A stretch of 64,000 bases of DNA. It comes from Halomonas jincaotanensis. Its GTDB lineage: Bacteria > Pseudomonadota > Gammaproteobacteria > Pseudomonadales > Halomonadaceae. A program made the position numbers and the translations under genes. The stretch is from contig NZ_JAHCLU010000012.1 in NCBI RefSeq assembly GCF_018448785.1, positions 62,001 to 126,000 of the forward strand, written 5' to 3'. This document shows, piece after piece, positions 9,017 through 20,247 of this stretch (the stretch's first letter is position 1; every line of letters begins with the position of its first letter). Under the pieces are notes generated by a model, which saw nothing but the letters and a program-made list of their open reading frames with translations, ran no database searches and had not been told where the DNA came from.

Positions 9017-10473
9017 TGACGCAACCGGTTCTTGTATTGCGTTGTCTGATGGCGGCGGGCCTGTTAATGGTGACGCTGCTGACGGCCGCGGCCCAGGCCG
9101 GCCAGGTCGACAATCTGCGGCTGTGGGCAGCCCCCGACCACGCGCGTCTGGTGTTCGACCTGGCCTCGCCCACCCAGGCCAATGTCTTTGCCCTGGACAA
9201 CCCGCGTCGCCTGGTCATCGATCTCGATGATAGCCGCATGGCTGCCGAAATCGCTGACCTGGATCTTTCCGGCAGTGCCATCAGCGAGTTACGAAGTGGT
9301 GTTCGCAATGGCAATGGCCTGCGGGTGGTGCTGGAGCTCGAGCGTGAGGTAGAGCCGCGCCATTTCACGCTGGCGCCAAACGATCAATACGGCCACCGTC
9401 TGGTGGTCGACCTCGAGTATCCCGGCGAAAGCGCCGTCGAGGATCCCATTGACCCCATCGAGTCGATGATTCGCGAGCAGGAGATCATCGCCAGTCGCGG
9501 CCAGACCATGGCTGAGAGCAGTTCCGGCCAGAACGCCTCGGCAGCCACCGAGGCCCTTAAACCGGCACAGCCGCACCCCCGGCGTGACATCATCGTCGCC
9601 ATCGATGCCGGGCATGGTGGCGAGGACCCTGGCGCCATCGGGCCCGCCGGCACGCGCGAGAAAGATGTGGTGATGGAGATTGCCAGGCGCCTGCAGGGGA
9701 TGGTCGATGACGCCGAGGGATTTCGCGCGGTGATGATCCGCGATGGCGACTATTACGTGGGACTGCGACAGCGGACCCGCATCGCGCGTGAACAGAAAGC
9801 CGATTTCTTCGTCTCCATTCATGCCGACGCCTTCAACAGCCCGCGCCCCAACGGCAGCTCGGTCTATGCGCTTTCCCAGCGTGGTGCGACGTCGGAGACC
9901 GCGCAGTGGCTGGCCGCCAGCGAGAACCAGGCCGATCTGATCGGTGGCGTCGACGGCAGCCTCTCCCTCGATGATAAGGACGAAGTGCTGCGGGGCGTGT
10001 TGCTCGACCTGACGATGACGGCAACCCTTAATGACTCCCTGACCATCGGCGGTCAGATGCTCGACCAACTCGGGCGCGTCAACCGGCTGCACAAGCCGAG
10101 GGTCGAGCAGGCCGGCTTCGTGGTGCTCAAGTCGCCGGACATCCCTTCGCTGTTGGTCGAGACGGGCTTCATCTCCAATCCACAGGAGGAGCGGCGCCTC
10201 AACGATGGCGGGCATCAGCAGAAGATGGCCGAGTCGATGTTCGGTGGCATTCGCAGTCATTTCCAGCGCAACCCGCCACCTGCCAGCCTGCTGGCCTGGC
10301 AGCGTGACCGGAACATCAACACCGATGACAACGACTATCGCATCCAGCCCGGCGATACCCTGTCGGAGATTGCCGCCCGTCACGATGTACCGGTGGCGCA
10401 TCTTCGCCAGGCCAACGAGCTCAACGGCGACGTGATTCGTGTGGGTCAGGTGCTGCGTATCCCTCGCTCATGA
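9013..10473 (+). CDS. amiB: N-acetylmuramoyl-L-alanine amidase with AMIN and LysM domains
   Basis: This periplasmic amidase cleaves septal peptidoglycan between MurNAc and L-alanine during daughter-cell separation. It has a signal peptide (about 1-29, ending AAQA), an AMIN domain (about 30-130), an Amidase_3 zinc catalytic domain (about 195-415, with IDAGHGGEDPGA, SIHADAF and VETGFISN) and a C-terminal LysM domain (about 440-484). The length is 486 residues. Synteny with tsaE and mutL matches E. coli amiB, hence the symbol; the LysM is as in pseudomonad AmiB. ATGs at 9013 and 9016 are both usable. Confidence 0.9.
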   Translation: MMTQPVLVLRCLMAAGLLMVTLLTAAAQAGQVDNLRLWAAPDHARLVFDLASPTQANVFALDNPRRLVIDLDDSRMAAEIADLDLSGSAISELRSGVRNGNGLRVVLELEREVEPRHFTLAPNDQYGHRLVVDLEYPGESAVEDPIDPIESMIREQEIIASRGQTMAESSSGQNASAATEALKPAQPHPRRDIIVAIDAGHGGEDPGAIGPAGTREKDVVMEIARRLQGMVDDAEGFRAVMIRDGDYYVGLRQRTRIAREQKADFFVSIHADAFNSPRPNGSSVYALSQRGATSETAQWLAASENQADLIGGVDGSLSLDDKDEVLRGVLLDLTMTATLNDSLTIGGQMLDQLGRVNRLHKPRVEQAGFVVLKSPDIPSLLVETGFISNPQEERRLNDGGHQQKMAESMFGGIRSHFQRNPPPASLLAWQRDRNINTDDNDYRIQPGDTLSEIAARHDVPVAHLRQANELNGDVIRVGQVLRIPRS

Positions 10474-10500
10474 CCAGGCGCTCAGGACCAGAAACGTAAT

Positions 10501-12462
10501 ATGACCGAGCCTCGACGCATCCGGGTTCTCGACCCACGGTTGACCAACCAGATTTCCGCCGGCGAGGTGGTGGAACGTCCTGCCTCGGTGGTCAAGGAAC
10601 TGGTGGAGAATGCCATCGATGCCGGCAGTCGACGCATCGAGCTGGAGCTGGAAGCCGGTGGTTCACGCCTGATTCGCGTGCGCGACGATGGCAGCGGTAT
10701 CGACGAGGAAGACCTGCCTCTGGCGCTGTCGCGCCATGCGACCAGCAAGATCCATTCCCTCGAGGAGCTAGAGGGCGTGGCAAGCCTGGGATTCCGGGGC
10801 GAGGCACTGGCCTCGATCGGCTCGGTATCGCGGCTTGAATTGACGTCCAATATCGACGACGACCCACGTAGCGGTTGGCGGGTGGTGGCCGAGGGACGGC
10901 TGATGGAGCCCCGCGTCAGCCCTGCTCCGCATCCACGCGGCACCTCGGTGACGGTGCGCGACCTCTTCTTTAATACCCCGGCGCGACGCAAGTTCCTGCG
11001 CACCGAGAAGACCGAGTTCGGCCACATCGAAGAGGCCTTTCGCCGCCAGGCGCTATCACGCTTCGACATCGGGTGGGTGCTGCGCCACAACCAGAAGACG
11101 CTGCATCAGCTCAAGCCCGGCGACGAACCGGTGGCCCGGGAGCGCCGCCTGCAGTCGCTACTCGGCAAGGCCTTCCTGGAGAACGCCCTGCATCTTGACC
11201 TGGAGGTCAGCGGCCTGCGTCTCTGGGGCTGGGTCGGCTTGCCGACCCACTCACGCGCCCAGGCGGACCAGCAGTATTTCTATGTCAACGGGCGTGTGGT
11301 GCGCGACCGCCTGGTCGCCCACGCCGTACGCCAGGCCTACCGGGACGTATTGTTTCACGGTCGCCACCCGGTCTTCGTGCTCTATCTGGATGTCGACCCG
11401 ACGCTGGTGGACGTCAACGTGCACCCCACCAAGCACGAGGTGCGTTTCCGCGACGGCCGCATGGTGCACGATTTCCTGTTCTCCAGCCTGCACCGGGCAT
11501 TGGGGGAGGCGCGTGCCGGTGACTATATCGCGCCGGCGGACGATGGAGCCGAGGCCGCGCCTCCATCGTCAGGAGGAAATGCGTCAGGTGTTGGGGCCCC
11601 AGGGGCCGCGTCACCAGGAATAGGGGAAAGTGACGGGCGCTGGGAGCAGCAGCCCATGTCACTGCCCGGACGCGAGGCGCAGCGTCAGCCGGTGGTCACG
11701 CCCAACCGCGTCAGGGCGTTCATGGAAGGCTATCGAGCGCTGCACCCCCAGCATGAGGAGAGCCTGTTGACCCCGCAGCCCCGCGCGCTTGACGCTGGCG
11801 GCACGGCGGAGGCGTCGGCGACACAGCAGACCACGGGGGAGTCAGGTCCCACCCTGCCCGAGGCGGACGATACCCGCGCGCCGCCGCTGGGTTATGCCCT
11901 GGCGCAGCTCAAGGGCATCTATATCCTCGCCGAGAGCGAGCGAGGGCTGATTCTGGTAGATATGCATGCCGCTCACGAGCGAATCGTCTACGAGGGCATG
12001 AAGACGCAGATCCAGGCGGGGTCGCTGCAGGCGCAGCCGCTGCTGATGCCCATCTCGCTGGCCGCCAGCCCGGCCGAGGTGGCGACCGCCGAGAGTGAGC
12101 ACGACGCCTTCGCCCGGTTTGGCGTCGAGCTCGACGTAGCCGGCCCCGAGACCTTGCTGGTGCGGCAGTTGCCGGTGATGCTCAGCGACGCCGATGTCGA
12201 GCCGCTGATCCGCGACATGCTGGCGGAGCTGGAGCGCTACGGGCGCTCCGACCGTCTGGAGGCGCACATCAATACCTTGCTGTCCACAATGGCTTGTCAC
12301 GGCAGTGTGCGCGCCAACCGGCGCCTGACCCTCGAGGAGATGAATGCCTTGCTGCGTGACATGGAGCGCACCGAGCGCAGCGGGCAGTGCAACCATGGCC
12401 GGCCCACCTGGACCGAGATGGGGCTTCGCGAGCTCGATCGCCTGTTCATGCGAGGCCAGTGA
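10501..12462 (+). CDS. mutL: DNA mismatch repair protein MutL, endonuclease type
   Basis: MutL links MutS mismatch recognition to strand removal. The N-terminal GHKL ATPase (about 1-335) shows [16 protein letters not shown] and [10 protein letters not shown] proline- and serine-rich linker spans about 340-460. The C-terminal domain has [12 protein letters not shown] (487-498), which fits the metal-binding endonuclease motif D-[QM]-H-A-x2-E-x4-E, plus ACH (598-600) and CNHGRPT (630-636). E. coli MutL, which works with MutH, lacks this motif, so this protein probably nicks DNA itself. The stop overlaps the miaA ATG by one base. Confidence 0.96.
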   Translation: MTEPRRIRVLDPRLTNQISAGEVVERPASVVKELVENAIDAGSRRIELELEAGGSRLIRVRDDGSGIDEEDLPLALSRHATSKIHSLEELEGVASLGFRGEALASIGSVSRLELTSNIDDDPRSGWRVVAEGRLMEPRVSPAPHPRGTSVTVRDLFFNTPARRKFLRTEKTEFGHIEEAFRRQALSRFDIGWVLRHNQKTLHQLKPGDEPVARERRLQSLLGKAFLENALHLDLEVSGLRLWGWVGLPTHSRAQADQQYFYVNGRVVRDRLVAHAVRQAYRDVLFHGRHPVFVLYLDVDPTLVDVNVHPTKHEVRFRDGRMVHDFLFSSLHRALGEARAGDYIAPADDGAEAAPPSSGGNASGVGAPGAASPGIGESDGRWEQQPMSLPGREAQRQPVVTPNRVRAFMEGYRALHPQHEESLLTPQPRALDAGGTAEASATQQTTGESGPTLPEADDTRAPPLGYALAQLKGIYILAESERGLILVDMHAAHERIVYEGMKTQIQAGSLQAQPLLMPISLAASPAEVATAESEHDAFARFGVELDVAGPETLLVRQLPVMLSDADVEPLIRDMLAELERYGRSDRLEAHINTLLSTMACHGSVRANRRLTLEEMNALLRDMERTERSGQCNHGRPTWTEMGLRELDRLFMRGQ

Positions 12463-13424
12463 TGTTGGCAAGCCAGACAGCGTCCCCTCGAGACGATCGC
12501 CCTCTCGCCATCATGCTCGTGGGGCCCACCGCCGCCGGCAAGACCGACCTGGCCATTGCGCTCCACGAATGGCTGGGGCATGAGCTGATCAGTGTCGACT
12601 CGGCCATGGTCTATCGTGGCCTGGACATCGGTAGCGCCAAACCCTCCATGCAGGAGCTGGCACGCGCCCCTCATCGTCTGATCGACATCCGCGATCCTTC
12701 CATCCCCTATTCGGCCGGCGATTTCCGCGAGGACGCCCTGGGCGAAATGCGACAAATCAGCGCAGCTGGAGGGGTGCCGCTACTGGTGGGTGGCACCATG
12801 ATGTATTTCCAAAGGTTGCTCGAAGGCGAGGCCAATCTGCCTTCCGCCGACCCGGACGTGCGGGCCGAGCTGGAGCGCTGGCGTAAGCGTCAGGGGCTTG
12901 CCGCACTGCATGCCGAGCTTGCGCGCCTCGATCCACCGTCAGCGGCACGGATTCATCCCAACGACCCACAGCGCCTGATGCGGGCGCTGGAAGTGCATCG
13001 TTTGAGCGGTAGGCGTCTCAGCGACCTGTGGCATGAGCAGACGGACGAAACCTTTCCCTGGCGGACATTGTCGATAGGCTTAGCGCCTTTCGACAGGAAG
13101 GTGCTGCACACCAGAATAGCCGAGCGTTTCGCGACCATGCTCAGGGCCGGGCTGATCGAGGAGGTGGCCGCGCTGAAGGCGCGTCCCGAGCTGCATGCGG
13201 ACCTGCCGGCGATGAAAAGTGTCGGCTATCGTCAAGTGTGGGAGTACCTTGAGGGTGTCGTCGACATGCCGGAGCTTGAGCGGCGCGGGGTGATTGCAAC
13301 GCGTCAGCTCGCCAAGCGGCAGCTGACCTGGATGCGCAGCTGGAACGACTTGCACTGGATCGATAGCCTGGGTCCTAATCCTCTCGGCAAAGCGCTGAAA
13401 CTGGTGCGAGAATTCAGTAGTTAG
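12462..13424 (+). CDS. miaA: tRNA dimethylallyltransferase MiaA
   Basis: MiaA adds dimethylallyl to A37 of tRNAs reading UNN codons. The 320-residue product has a P-loop GPTAAGKTD near the N terminus, [13 protein letters not shown], and [14 protein letters not shown]. The frame is open from 12387 within mutL, but the ATG at 12462 overlaps the mutL stop (TGATG) and gives the normal N terminus. It lies between mutL and hfq as in enterobacteria. Confidence 0.95.
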   Translation: MLASQTASPRDDRPLAIMLVGPTAAGKTDLAIALHEWLGHELISVDSAMVYRGLDIGSAKPSMQELARAPHRLIDIRDPSIPYSAGDFREDALGEMRQISAAGGVPLLVGGTMMYFQRLLEGEANLPSADPDVRAELERWRKRQGLAALHAELARLDPPSAARIHPNDPQRLMRALEVHRLSGRRLSDLWHEQTDETFPWRTLSIGLAPFDRKVLHTRIAERFATMLRAGLIEEVAALKARPELHADLPAMKSVGYRQVWEYLEGVVDMPELERRGVIATRQLAKRQLTWMRSWNDLHWIDSLGPNPLGKALKLVREFSS

Positions 13425-13455
13425 CGTAAGATGAGGCCTTCGAACGGCCAGATGG

Positions 13456-13499
13456 TCAGGCCCTTTCGAGTAACACATCAGGCCCTTTCGGGTAACACA
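13456..13499. repeat. Tandem 22-bp duplication in the miaA-hfq gap
   Basis: Two adjacent 22-bp copies start with TCAGGCCCTTTCG and end with GTAACACA (13456-13477 and 13478-13499), differing by one base. They lie 67-110 bp upstream of hfq, in a position where they could influence its promoter or leader. Confidence 0.85.
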
Positions 13500-13565
13500 G
13501 AGCGCCGCGTCAGGCGCCGTTGCAACCATAATTTTAACCCCAGAGACAATTTCAGGGAGAGTAAC

Positions 13566-13817
13566 ATGTCCAAAGGGCAGTCCCTTCAAGACCCGTACCT
13601 GAACATTTTGCGCAAGGAGCGCATTCCGGTATCGATTTTTTTGGTCAACGGCATCAAGCTGCAGGGGCAGATCGAGTCTTTTGATCAATTTGTCATCCTG
13701 CTGCGTAATACCGTCAGTCAAATGGTCTACAAGCACGCTATTTCCACCGTGGTGCCGTCTCGCAACGTGCGTCTGCCGGTCCAGGATCCTGCGGCTCCGC
13801 AGGACATCGAAGGGTGA
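13566..13817 (+). CDS. hfq: RNA-binding protein Hfq
   Basis: Hfq is the hexameric Sm-like chaperone for small RNAs. The 83-residue protein has the Sm1 region ([19 protein letters not shown]) and Sm2 region ([12 protein letters not shown]) with the Gln8 and Phe42-type RNA-contact residues, and a short tail. The frame is open further upstream, but the ATG at 13566 follows AGGGAGAG and matches all Hfq N termini. hflX follows after 8 bp. Confidence 0.98.
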   Translation: MSKGQSLQDPYLNILRKERIPVSIFLVNGIKLQGQIESFDQFVILLRNTVSQMVYKHAISTVVPSRNVRLPVQDPAAPQDIEG

Positions 13818-13825
13818 GGTACTGA

Positions 13826-15142
13826 TTGTTTTTTGAGCGTCCCGATGCCGGAGAAATGGCGGTCCTCGTTCATGTGGATTTTCATGACGAGCAGGAGCGC
13901 GAGGATCCTGGTGAATTCCTCGAACTGGTGCGTTCCGCAGGAGCCGAGCCGGCAACGCTGGTCACCGGCAGCCGGCAACGCCCCGATTCTCGGACCTTTG
14001 TGGGCTCCGGCAAGGTGGAAGAGCTGCGCGAGGCGCTGTCGGTTCATCATGCCGACCTGGTGATCTTTAACCATGCGATGAGCCCTTCCCAGGAACGCAA
14101 TGTCGAGCGCGCACTGAAGTGTCGTGTGCTCGACCGCACTGGCTTGATTCTGGATATCTTCGCCCAGCGTGCTCGTACACACGAGGGCAAGCTGCAAGTG
14201 GAGCTCGCTCAGCTCGAATACATGTCGACTCGTCTGGTGCGTGGCTGGACCCACCTGGAGCGCCAGAAGGGTGGCATCGGGCTTCGCGGTCCCGGCGAGA
14301 CTCAGCTCGAGACCGACCGGCGTCTGCTTCGCGGACGTATCAAATCGATCCACAAGCGACTCGACAAGGTGCGTAGCCAGCGCGATCAAAACCGCCGGGC
14401 GCGCTCGCGGGCGGAGATTCCCAGTGTCTCGCTGGTCGGCTATACCAATGCGGGCAAGTCAACGCTGTTCAACGCCCTGACGGCATCAAAGGTATATGCG
14501 GCCGACCAGCTCTTCGCTACGCTCGACCCGACTCTGCGTCGACTGGAAATCGAGGACGTGGGCCCGGTTGTGCTGGCCGACACCGTCGGCTTCATCCGTC
14601 ATCTACCGCACAAGCTGGTTGAGGCCTTTCGCGCCACGTTGCAGGAAGCCGCCGAGGCGAGCCTATTGGTGCATGTCATAGATGCTGCCGATCCCGACCG
14701 TGAGCTCAATATCTCCCAGGTCGAGGTGGTTCTCGATGAGATCGGTGCGCTGGAAGTGCCGACCCTCAAGGTGATGAACAAGATCGACTTGCTCGATAGC
14801 GCACCGCGTATCGAGCGCGACGGTGAGGGTCGTCCCGAGGTAGTGTGGTTGTCGGCTCGCGACAACAAGGGGCTGGAGCTGCTAGAGCAGGCACTTTCGG
14901 AATGCCTGGCCGATGATGTCATCGACTTCGAGCTCAGCCTGGCGCCGGAGCAGGGTCGTCTGCGGGCGGGTTTACACGAGCTTGGCGCGGTGCGTGAGGA
15001 GCGCTTCGACGACGCGGGACATTCCACTCTGGAGGTGCGGCTGCCGCGCCGCGATTTCATGCAGCTGATGGCACGCCTTGGCGAGAAAGCCGAAGACTAT
15101 CTTCCCCAGGCCCTGCAGGAACCGTCCGTATGGGAAGCATGA
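13826..15142 (+). CDS. hflX: Ribosome-associated GTPase HflX
   Basis: HflX splits stalled or heat-damaged 70S ribosomes. The 438-residue protein has the N-terminal HflX domain (TGSRQRPDSRTFVGSGK; DHAMSPSQERN-like segment), the linker with GGIGLRGPGETQLETDRR, and a G domain with GYTNAGKSTLFN, DTVGFI and NKID. The start is a TTG at 13826: the residues after it, FFERPDAGEMAVLVH, align with the E. coli start, and GAGGT lies upstream. It is the third gene of miaA-hfq-hflX. Confidence 0.95.
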   Translation: MFFERPDAGEMAVLVHVDFHDEQEREDPGEFLELVRSAGAEPATLVTGSRQRPDSRTFVGSGKVEELREALSVHHADLVIFNHAMSPSQERNVERALKCRVLDRTGLILDIFAQRARTHEGKLQVELAQLEYMSTRLVRGWTHLERQKGGIGLRGPGETQLETDRRLLRGRIKSIHKRLDKVRSQRDQNRRARSRAEIPSVSLVGYTNAGKSTLFNALTASKVYAADQLFATLDPTLRRLEIEDVGPVVLADTVGFIRHLPHKLVEAFRATLQEAAEASLLVHVIDAADPDRELNISQVEVVLDEIGALEVPTLKVMNKIDLLDSAPRIERDGEGRPEVVWLSARDNKGLELLEQALSECLADDVIDFELSLAPEQGRLRAGLHELGAVREERFDDAGHSTLEVRLPRRDFMQLMARLGEKAEDYLPQALQEPSVWEA

Positions 15143-15318
15143 GTGCAAGTTTGAGCAGAACCGCCCATGTAGGCGGTCGTGGCCCTGAGATACGGCAAGG
15201 CTGCACAACAATGAAGGGGTCACAAGGCGCCGTCTCCAGGCGCTGACAGGATCGCAACCGATGCCCGTCGCGGAATCTCTTCCGCCGCGGGACGCAACGC
15301 ATAGTGGAGAGAGGACGT

Positions 15319-16566
15319 ATGGCCTGGAATGAGCCTGGTGGTGGCAACCAGCACGACCCCTGGAGTGGTGGTGGCGGTCGACGCGGCGGTGGCAATGGTG
15401 GCGGCGGTGATAATAACCGCGGCGGCAACCAGGGGCCCCCGGATCTCGATGAAGCCCTGAAGAAATTTCAGGACAAGCTCAACGGTATGTTGGGTCGTGG
15501 CGGCAAGGGTGACAGGCCCGGCGGCTCTGGTGGCAAGAGTGGCGGTGGCAAACCGCGCAATGTCTTCACCCTGCCAGGGTTGTTGATCGTGGTGGCGCTG
15601 GCGATCTGGGCGGCGTCCGGCTTCTATCTGGTCGACCAGTCCGAGCGTGGTGTAGTGCTGCGTTTCGGCGAGTTCCAGGAAGTGGTGACGCCGGGGCTGC
15701 AGTGGAACCCGCCGCTGATCGATGATGTGCGCATGGTCAATGTGACGCGCGTGCGTTCCTTGACCCAGACCCAGTCGATGTTGACCCAGGACGAAAATAT
15801 CGTCTCGGTAGAAATCTCGGCGCAGTATCAGGTCGCCGATCCCCGGGATTATGTACTCAACGTGCGTGACCCCGAACTCAGTCTCGAAAATGCCTTGGAC
15901 TCGGCCCTGCGTCACGTGGTGGGTGGCACCGACATGATCGACATCCTGACTTCAGGACGTGAGATCCTCGGCAGCTCGGTCAACAGCCGGCTACAGTCGT
16001 ACCTCGACAGCTACGGTACCGGTATCCTTCTGCAGACGCTCAACGTCGAGTCCACCTCGCCGCCGACGGCTGTGCAGGATGCCTTCGATGATGTCATCCG
16101 TGCCCGCGAGGATCGCCAGCGCACCATCAACGAAGGCATGGCCTATGCCAACGCCATCATCCCCCAGGCGCAGGGTCAGGCCCAGCGTTTCGTCGAACAG
16201 GGTCAAGGCTATCGTGAATCCGTGGTGGCCGAGGCACAGGGCCAGGCCAACCGCTTCACCGCCCTGTTGACACAGTACGAAGACAACCCAGGCTTGATGC
16301 GCGAGCGTCTGTATCTCGATGCAATGGCCGAGGTGTACGGCAACACCGAGAAGGTGCTGGTCGACGTGCCCGGGGATAGTCCGCTGATGTACCTGCCGCT
16401 GGACCAGCGCCTCGGCGGTGGAAGTGGCGGGCAAGACAGCGATGCCAGACTCGGCGAGGAAGGCGAGCTTGATCCCCGTGTGCTGGAGCGGCTGCGCAGT
16501 ACGCAGTCGTCGAGCAACAGTGGCAGCAATAGCAACAGCAGTGGAATCCGCAGGGAGGGCCGCTAA
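15319..16566 (+). CDS. hflK: FtsH modulator HflK (SPFH domain)
   Basis: HflK forms with HflC a large membrane cage around the FtsH protease. The 415-residue protein has a glycine-rich cytoplasmic N terminus (about 1-80), one membrane segment (LLIVVALAIWAASGFYLV, about 90-107), an SPFH/band-7 domain and a coiled-coil region rich in Ala, Gln and Glu. The ATG at 15319 follows GAGAGAGGA; a GTG 15 bp upstream is less likely. The tail is rich in Ser, Asn and Gly. hflC begins directly after the stop. Confidence 0.95.
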   Translation: MAWNEPGGGNQHDPWSGGGGRRGGGNGGGGDNNRGGNQGPPDLDEALKKFQDKLNGMLGRGGKGDRPGGSGGKSGGGKPRNVFTLPGLLIVVALAIWAASGFYLVDQSERGVVLRFGEFQEVVTPGLQWNPPLIDDVRMVNVTRVRSLTQTQSMLTQDENIVSVEISAQYQVADPRDYVLNVRDPELSLENALDSALRHVVGGTDMIDILTSGREILGSSVNSRLQSYLDSYGTGILLQTLNVESTSPPTAVQDAFDDVIRAREDRQRTINEGMAYANAIIPQAQGQAQRFVEQGQGYRESVVAEAQGQANRFTALLTQYEDNPGLMRERLYLDAMAEVYGNTEKVLVDVPGDSPLMYLPLDQRLGGGSGGQDSDARLGEEGELDPRVLERLRSTQSSSNSGSNSNSSGIRREGR

Positions 16567-17448
16567 ATGATCAATAATCGTTCCCTGCTTATCGTCGGTG
16601 GCATCGCCGCTGTCGCCTGGTTGGCAAGCAACACCCTGTATGTGGTCGACGAGACCGAGCGAGCGGTCAAGCTGCGTTTCGGGGAAGTGATCGAGGAGAA
16701 CATCCAGCCGGGCCTGCATGCGAAGATTCCGATTACGCAGACCATCCGCAAGTTCGATACACGGGTGCTGACTCTGGATACCGATCCCAGTCGCTATCTG
16801 ACGCTCGAGCAGAAGGCCGTGATCGTCGACTCCTATGTCCAGTGGAAGGTGGTCAACCCCACGCGTTACTACGAGGCGACATCCGGGGATGAGTTGATGG
16901 CGATTCGGCTGATCCAGCCACGGGTCGATGAGAGCCTTCGTAACGAGTTTGGTCGCCTGGATCTGCAGCAGATCATCGCCGAGCGCCGCGATGACCTGAT
17001 GACCGGGCCGGCCGAGGATCTCGACGCACTGATGCGTGAGGAGCTGGGGGTGTCGATCCTGGATATCCGCGTCAAGCGCATCGACCTGCCCGAAGACGTC
17101 TCGGCCGCGGTCTATGACCGCATGCGCTCCGAGCGTGAACGTCAGGCACGGGAATGGCGTGCTCAGGGCCAGGAGGAGGCCGAGCGGATCCGCGCCAACG
17201 CCGATCGTCGTCGCCAAGTGCTGCTTGCTCAGGCTCAGGCGCGTTCCGAAACCTTGCGAGGTGAGGGCGACGCCGAGGCGGCAGGCATCTTCTCCGAGGC
17301 GTATGGTGAAGATGAAGAGTTCTTCAGCTTCTGGCGTAGCCTGAATGCGTATCGTGAGAGCTTCGAGGGCGATGGCAACATGCTGGTGCTCGATCCTTCG
17401 AGTGAATTCTTCCAGTACCTCAAGAGTCCGACTTCCACCGAGGAATGA
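16567..17448 (+). CDS. hflC: FtsH modulator HflC (SPFH domain)
   Basis: HflC is the partner of HflK. It has an N-terminal membrane anchor (about 4-24), the VDETERAVKLRFGEV start of the SPFH domain, and a charged helical part with REWRAQGQEEAERIRANA. The 293 residues are a normal length. The ATG follows the hflK stop without a gap, so translation is probably coupled to keep the two subunits balanced. Confidence 0.95.
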   Translation: MINNRSLLIVGGIAAVAWLASNTLYVVDETERAVKLRFGEVIEENIQPGLHAKIPITQTIRKFDTRVLTLDTDPSRYLTLEQKAVIVDSYVQWKVVNPTRYYEATSGDELMAIRLIQPRVDESLRNEFGRLDLQQIIAERRDDLMTGPAEDLDALMREELGVSILDIRVKRIDLPEDVSAAVYDRMRSERERQAREWRAQGQEEAERIRANADRRRQVLLAQAQARSETLRGEGDAEAAGIFSEAYGEDEEFFSFWRSLNAYRESFEGDGNMLVLDPSSEFFQYLKSPTSTEE

Positions 17449-17515
17449 CGCGTCGGCGGGTGGTACGCTACCCGCCTGTGGGGTTCATCCCGCACTCAAA
17501 CGTGGTAAGATCCTG

Positions 17516-17540
17516 AAACCGGGCGTGGCCCGGTTTTTTT
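17516..17540 (+). terminator. Rho-independent terminator after hflC
   Basis: AAACCGGGC, loop GTG, GCCCGGTTT form a 9-bp stem running into seven T residues. It separates the hflKC transcript from hisZ. A second hairpin without a T run (GGCGGGT...ACCCGCC) lies just upstream at about 17456-17477. Confidence 0.9.
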
Positions 17541-17601
17541 GTGGCCGTCATCTTCGATCTGGCTACCTCTGGGCAATTCATCGTCTTGCAGGATAATTTA
17601 C

Positions 17602-18801
17602 ATGACCATCGCTGACCGCTGGCTGCTGCCCGACGGCATGGATGAAGTGCTGCCGCCCCAGGCGAGCCGCATGGAAGAGCTCCGCCGAGCGCTGCTGGAT
17701 CTCTACCAACGTTGGGGCTACGACCAGGTGATGCCGCCGCCGGTCGAGTTTCTCGACTCGCTGCTGACCGGCACCGGTACCGATCTCGATCTGCAGACCT
17801 TTAAGCTCACTGACCAGCCGACCGGCCGAATGATGGGGGTCAGTGCCGATGTCACGCCCCAGGTGGCACGCATGGACTCACATTCCATGAAGCGCCAGGG
17901 GCCGGTTAGGCTGTGCTATTGCACCAATGTGCTGCGGGCCAAGGCCGATCAATATCAGGGTGGGCGCAGCCCGGTTCAGGTGGGTGTGGAGCTGTTCGGT
18001 CATGCCGGTCTGGAGGCCGACCTGGAAGTGCTCCAGCTGGCGCTAGCCAGCCTGAAAGCCGCCGGTGCATGCGAAGTTCACCTTGCCTTGGGGCATATTG
18101 GCATCTATCGCAGCCTAGTTCAGGCCGCCGGGCTCGATGCCGATCAAGAGCGGGCACTGTTCGCGGCGCTGGAACTCAAGTCGCCGGGCGAGTTGGCTGC
18201 CCGGGTCGAAGAGAGTGTCGACGACCCGGCCCTGGCCGAGATGTTCATGGCCCTGGGCCGCTTGCATGGTGGGCCGGAAGTACTCGAGGAGGCTCGCGAG
18301 GCCTTCGTCGAGGCGCCAGCACCCGTGGCTGCGGCGCTCGACCAGTTGCGCGCCCTGCAGCGTGGCGTGCTGGCCGAACATGCGGAGGTAGCGCTATACG
18401 TTGACCTGGCAGAGCTGCGCGGCTATCAGTATCACACGGGGATGATGTTTGCCGCGTACGCTCCGGGTTATGGCCAGGCATTGGCCAAGGGCGGGCGCTA
18501 CGACGATACTGGCCGCGCCTTCGGCCGTGCCCGGCCGGCCACCGGGTTTTCCATGGATCTGAAATTGCTCGCCACGCTGGTTTCGGCAGCGCCTGCCCGT
18601 GATGGCATCTGGGCGCCTGCCGAGGGGGGCGGACTGAGAGAGGCTGTCTCCGCATTGCGCGAGCGCGGTGAACGTGTCGTGCAGGCGCTGCCTGGCCAGC
18701 GCACCGGGCCCGAGGCGCACCGCTGCGACCGTATCCTGGAACACCGCAACGGCCATTGGGACGTGGTTTCCCTGACAAGTTCATCATCCGATCAGGCCTG
18801 A
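17602..18801 (+). CDS. hisZ: ATP phosphoribosyltransferase regulatory subunit HisZ
   Basis: HisZ is a histidyl-tRNA-synthetase paralogue that binds short-form HisG and activates the first step of histidine synthesis. The 399-residue protein starts WLLPDGMDEVLP, then shows class II core features (RMMGVSADVTPQVARMDSH; LRGYQYHTGMMFAAY) but is shorter than HisRS and lacks its anticodon domain. The ATG at 17602 follows AGGAT; the frame is open upstream through the terminator. Its presence implies that this organism uses a short HisG. purA follows. Confidence 0.93.
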   Translation: MTIADRWLLPDGMDEVLPPQASRMEELRRALLDLYQRWGYDQVMPPPVEFLDSLLTGTGTDLDLQTFKLTDQPTGRMMGVSADVTPQVARMDSHSMKRQGPVRLCYCTNVLRAKADQYQGGRSPVQVGVELFGHAGLEADLEVLQLALASLKAAGACEVHLALGHIGIYRSLVQAAGLDADQERALFAALELKSPGELAARVEESVDDPALAEMFMALGRLHGGPEVLEEAREAFVEAPAPVAAALDQLRALQRGVLAEHAEVALYVDLAELRGYQYHTGMMFAAYAPGYGQALAKGGRYDDTGRAFGRARPATGFSMDLKLLATLVSAAPARDGIWAPAEGGGLREAVSALRERGERVVQALPGQRTGPEAHRCDRILEHRNGHWDVVSLTSSSSDQA

Positions 18802-20166
<1,365 letters not shown>

Positions 20167-20193
20167 GCATCCCTCGTCATCGGCAGAAATAGC

Positions 20194-20217
20194 AAAGGCG
20201 CCCGAGAGGGCGCCTTT
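20194..20217. terminator. Bidirectional terminator between purA and cobO
   Basis: AAAGGCGCCC, loop GAGA, GGGCGCCTTT form a perfect 10-bp stem with a GNRA loop. It lies between convergent genes and can act on both strands. Confidence 0.88.
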
Positions 20218-20247
20218 CGCGATTAATGACTCGGGGTGTCGAGCGAT

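Noticed and set aside
9289-10401. Long minus-strand frame opposite amiB (370 codons)
   Set aside because: No family resemblance and fully overlapped by a gene with clear AMIN, amidase and LysM domains.
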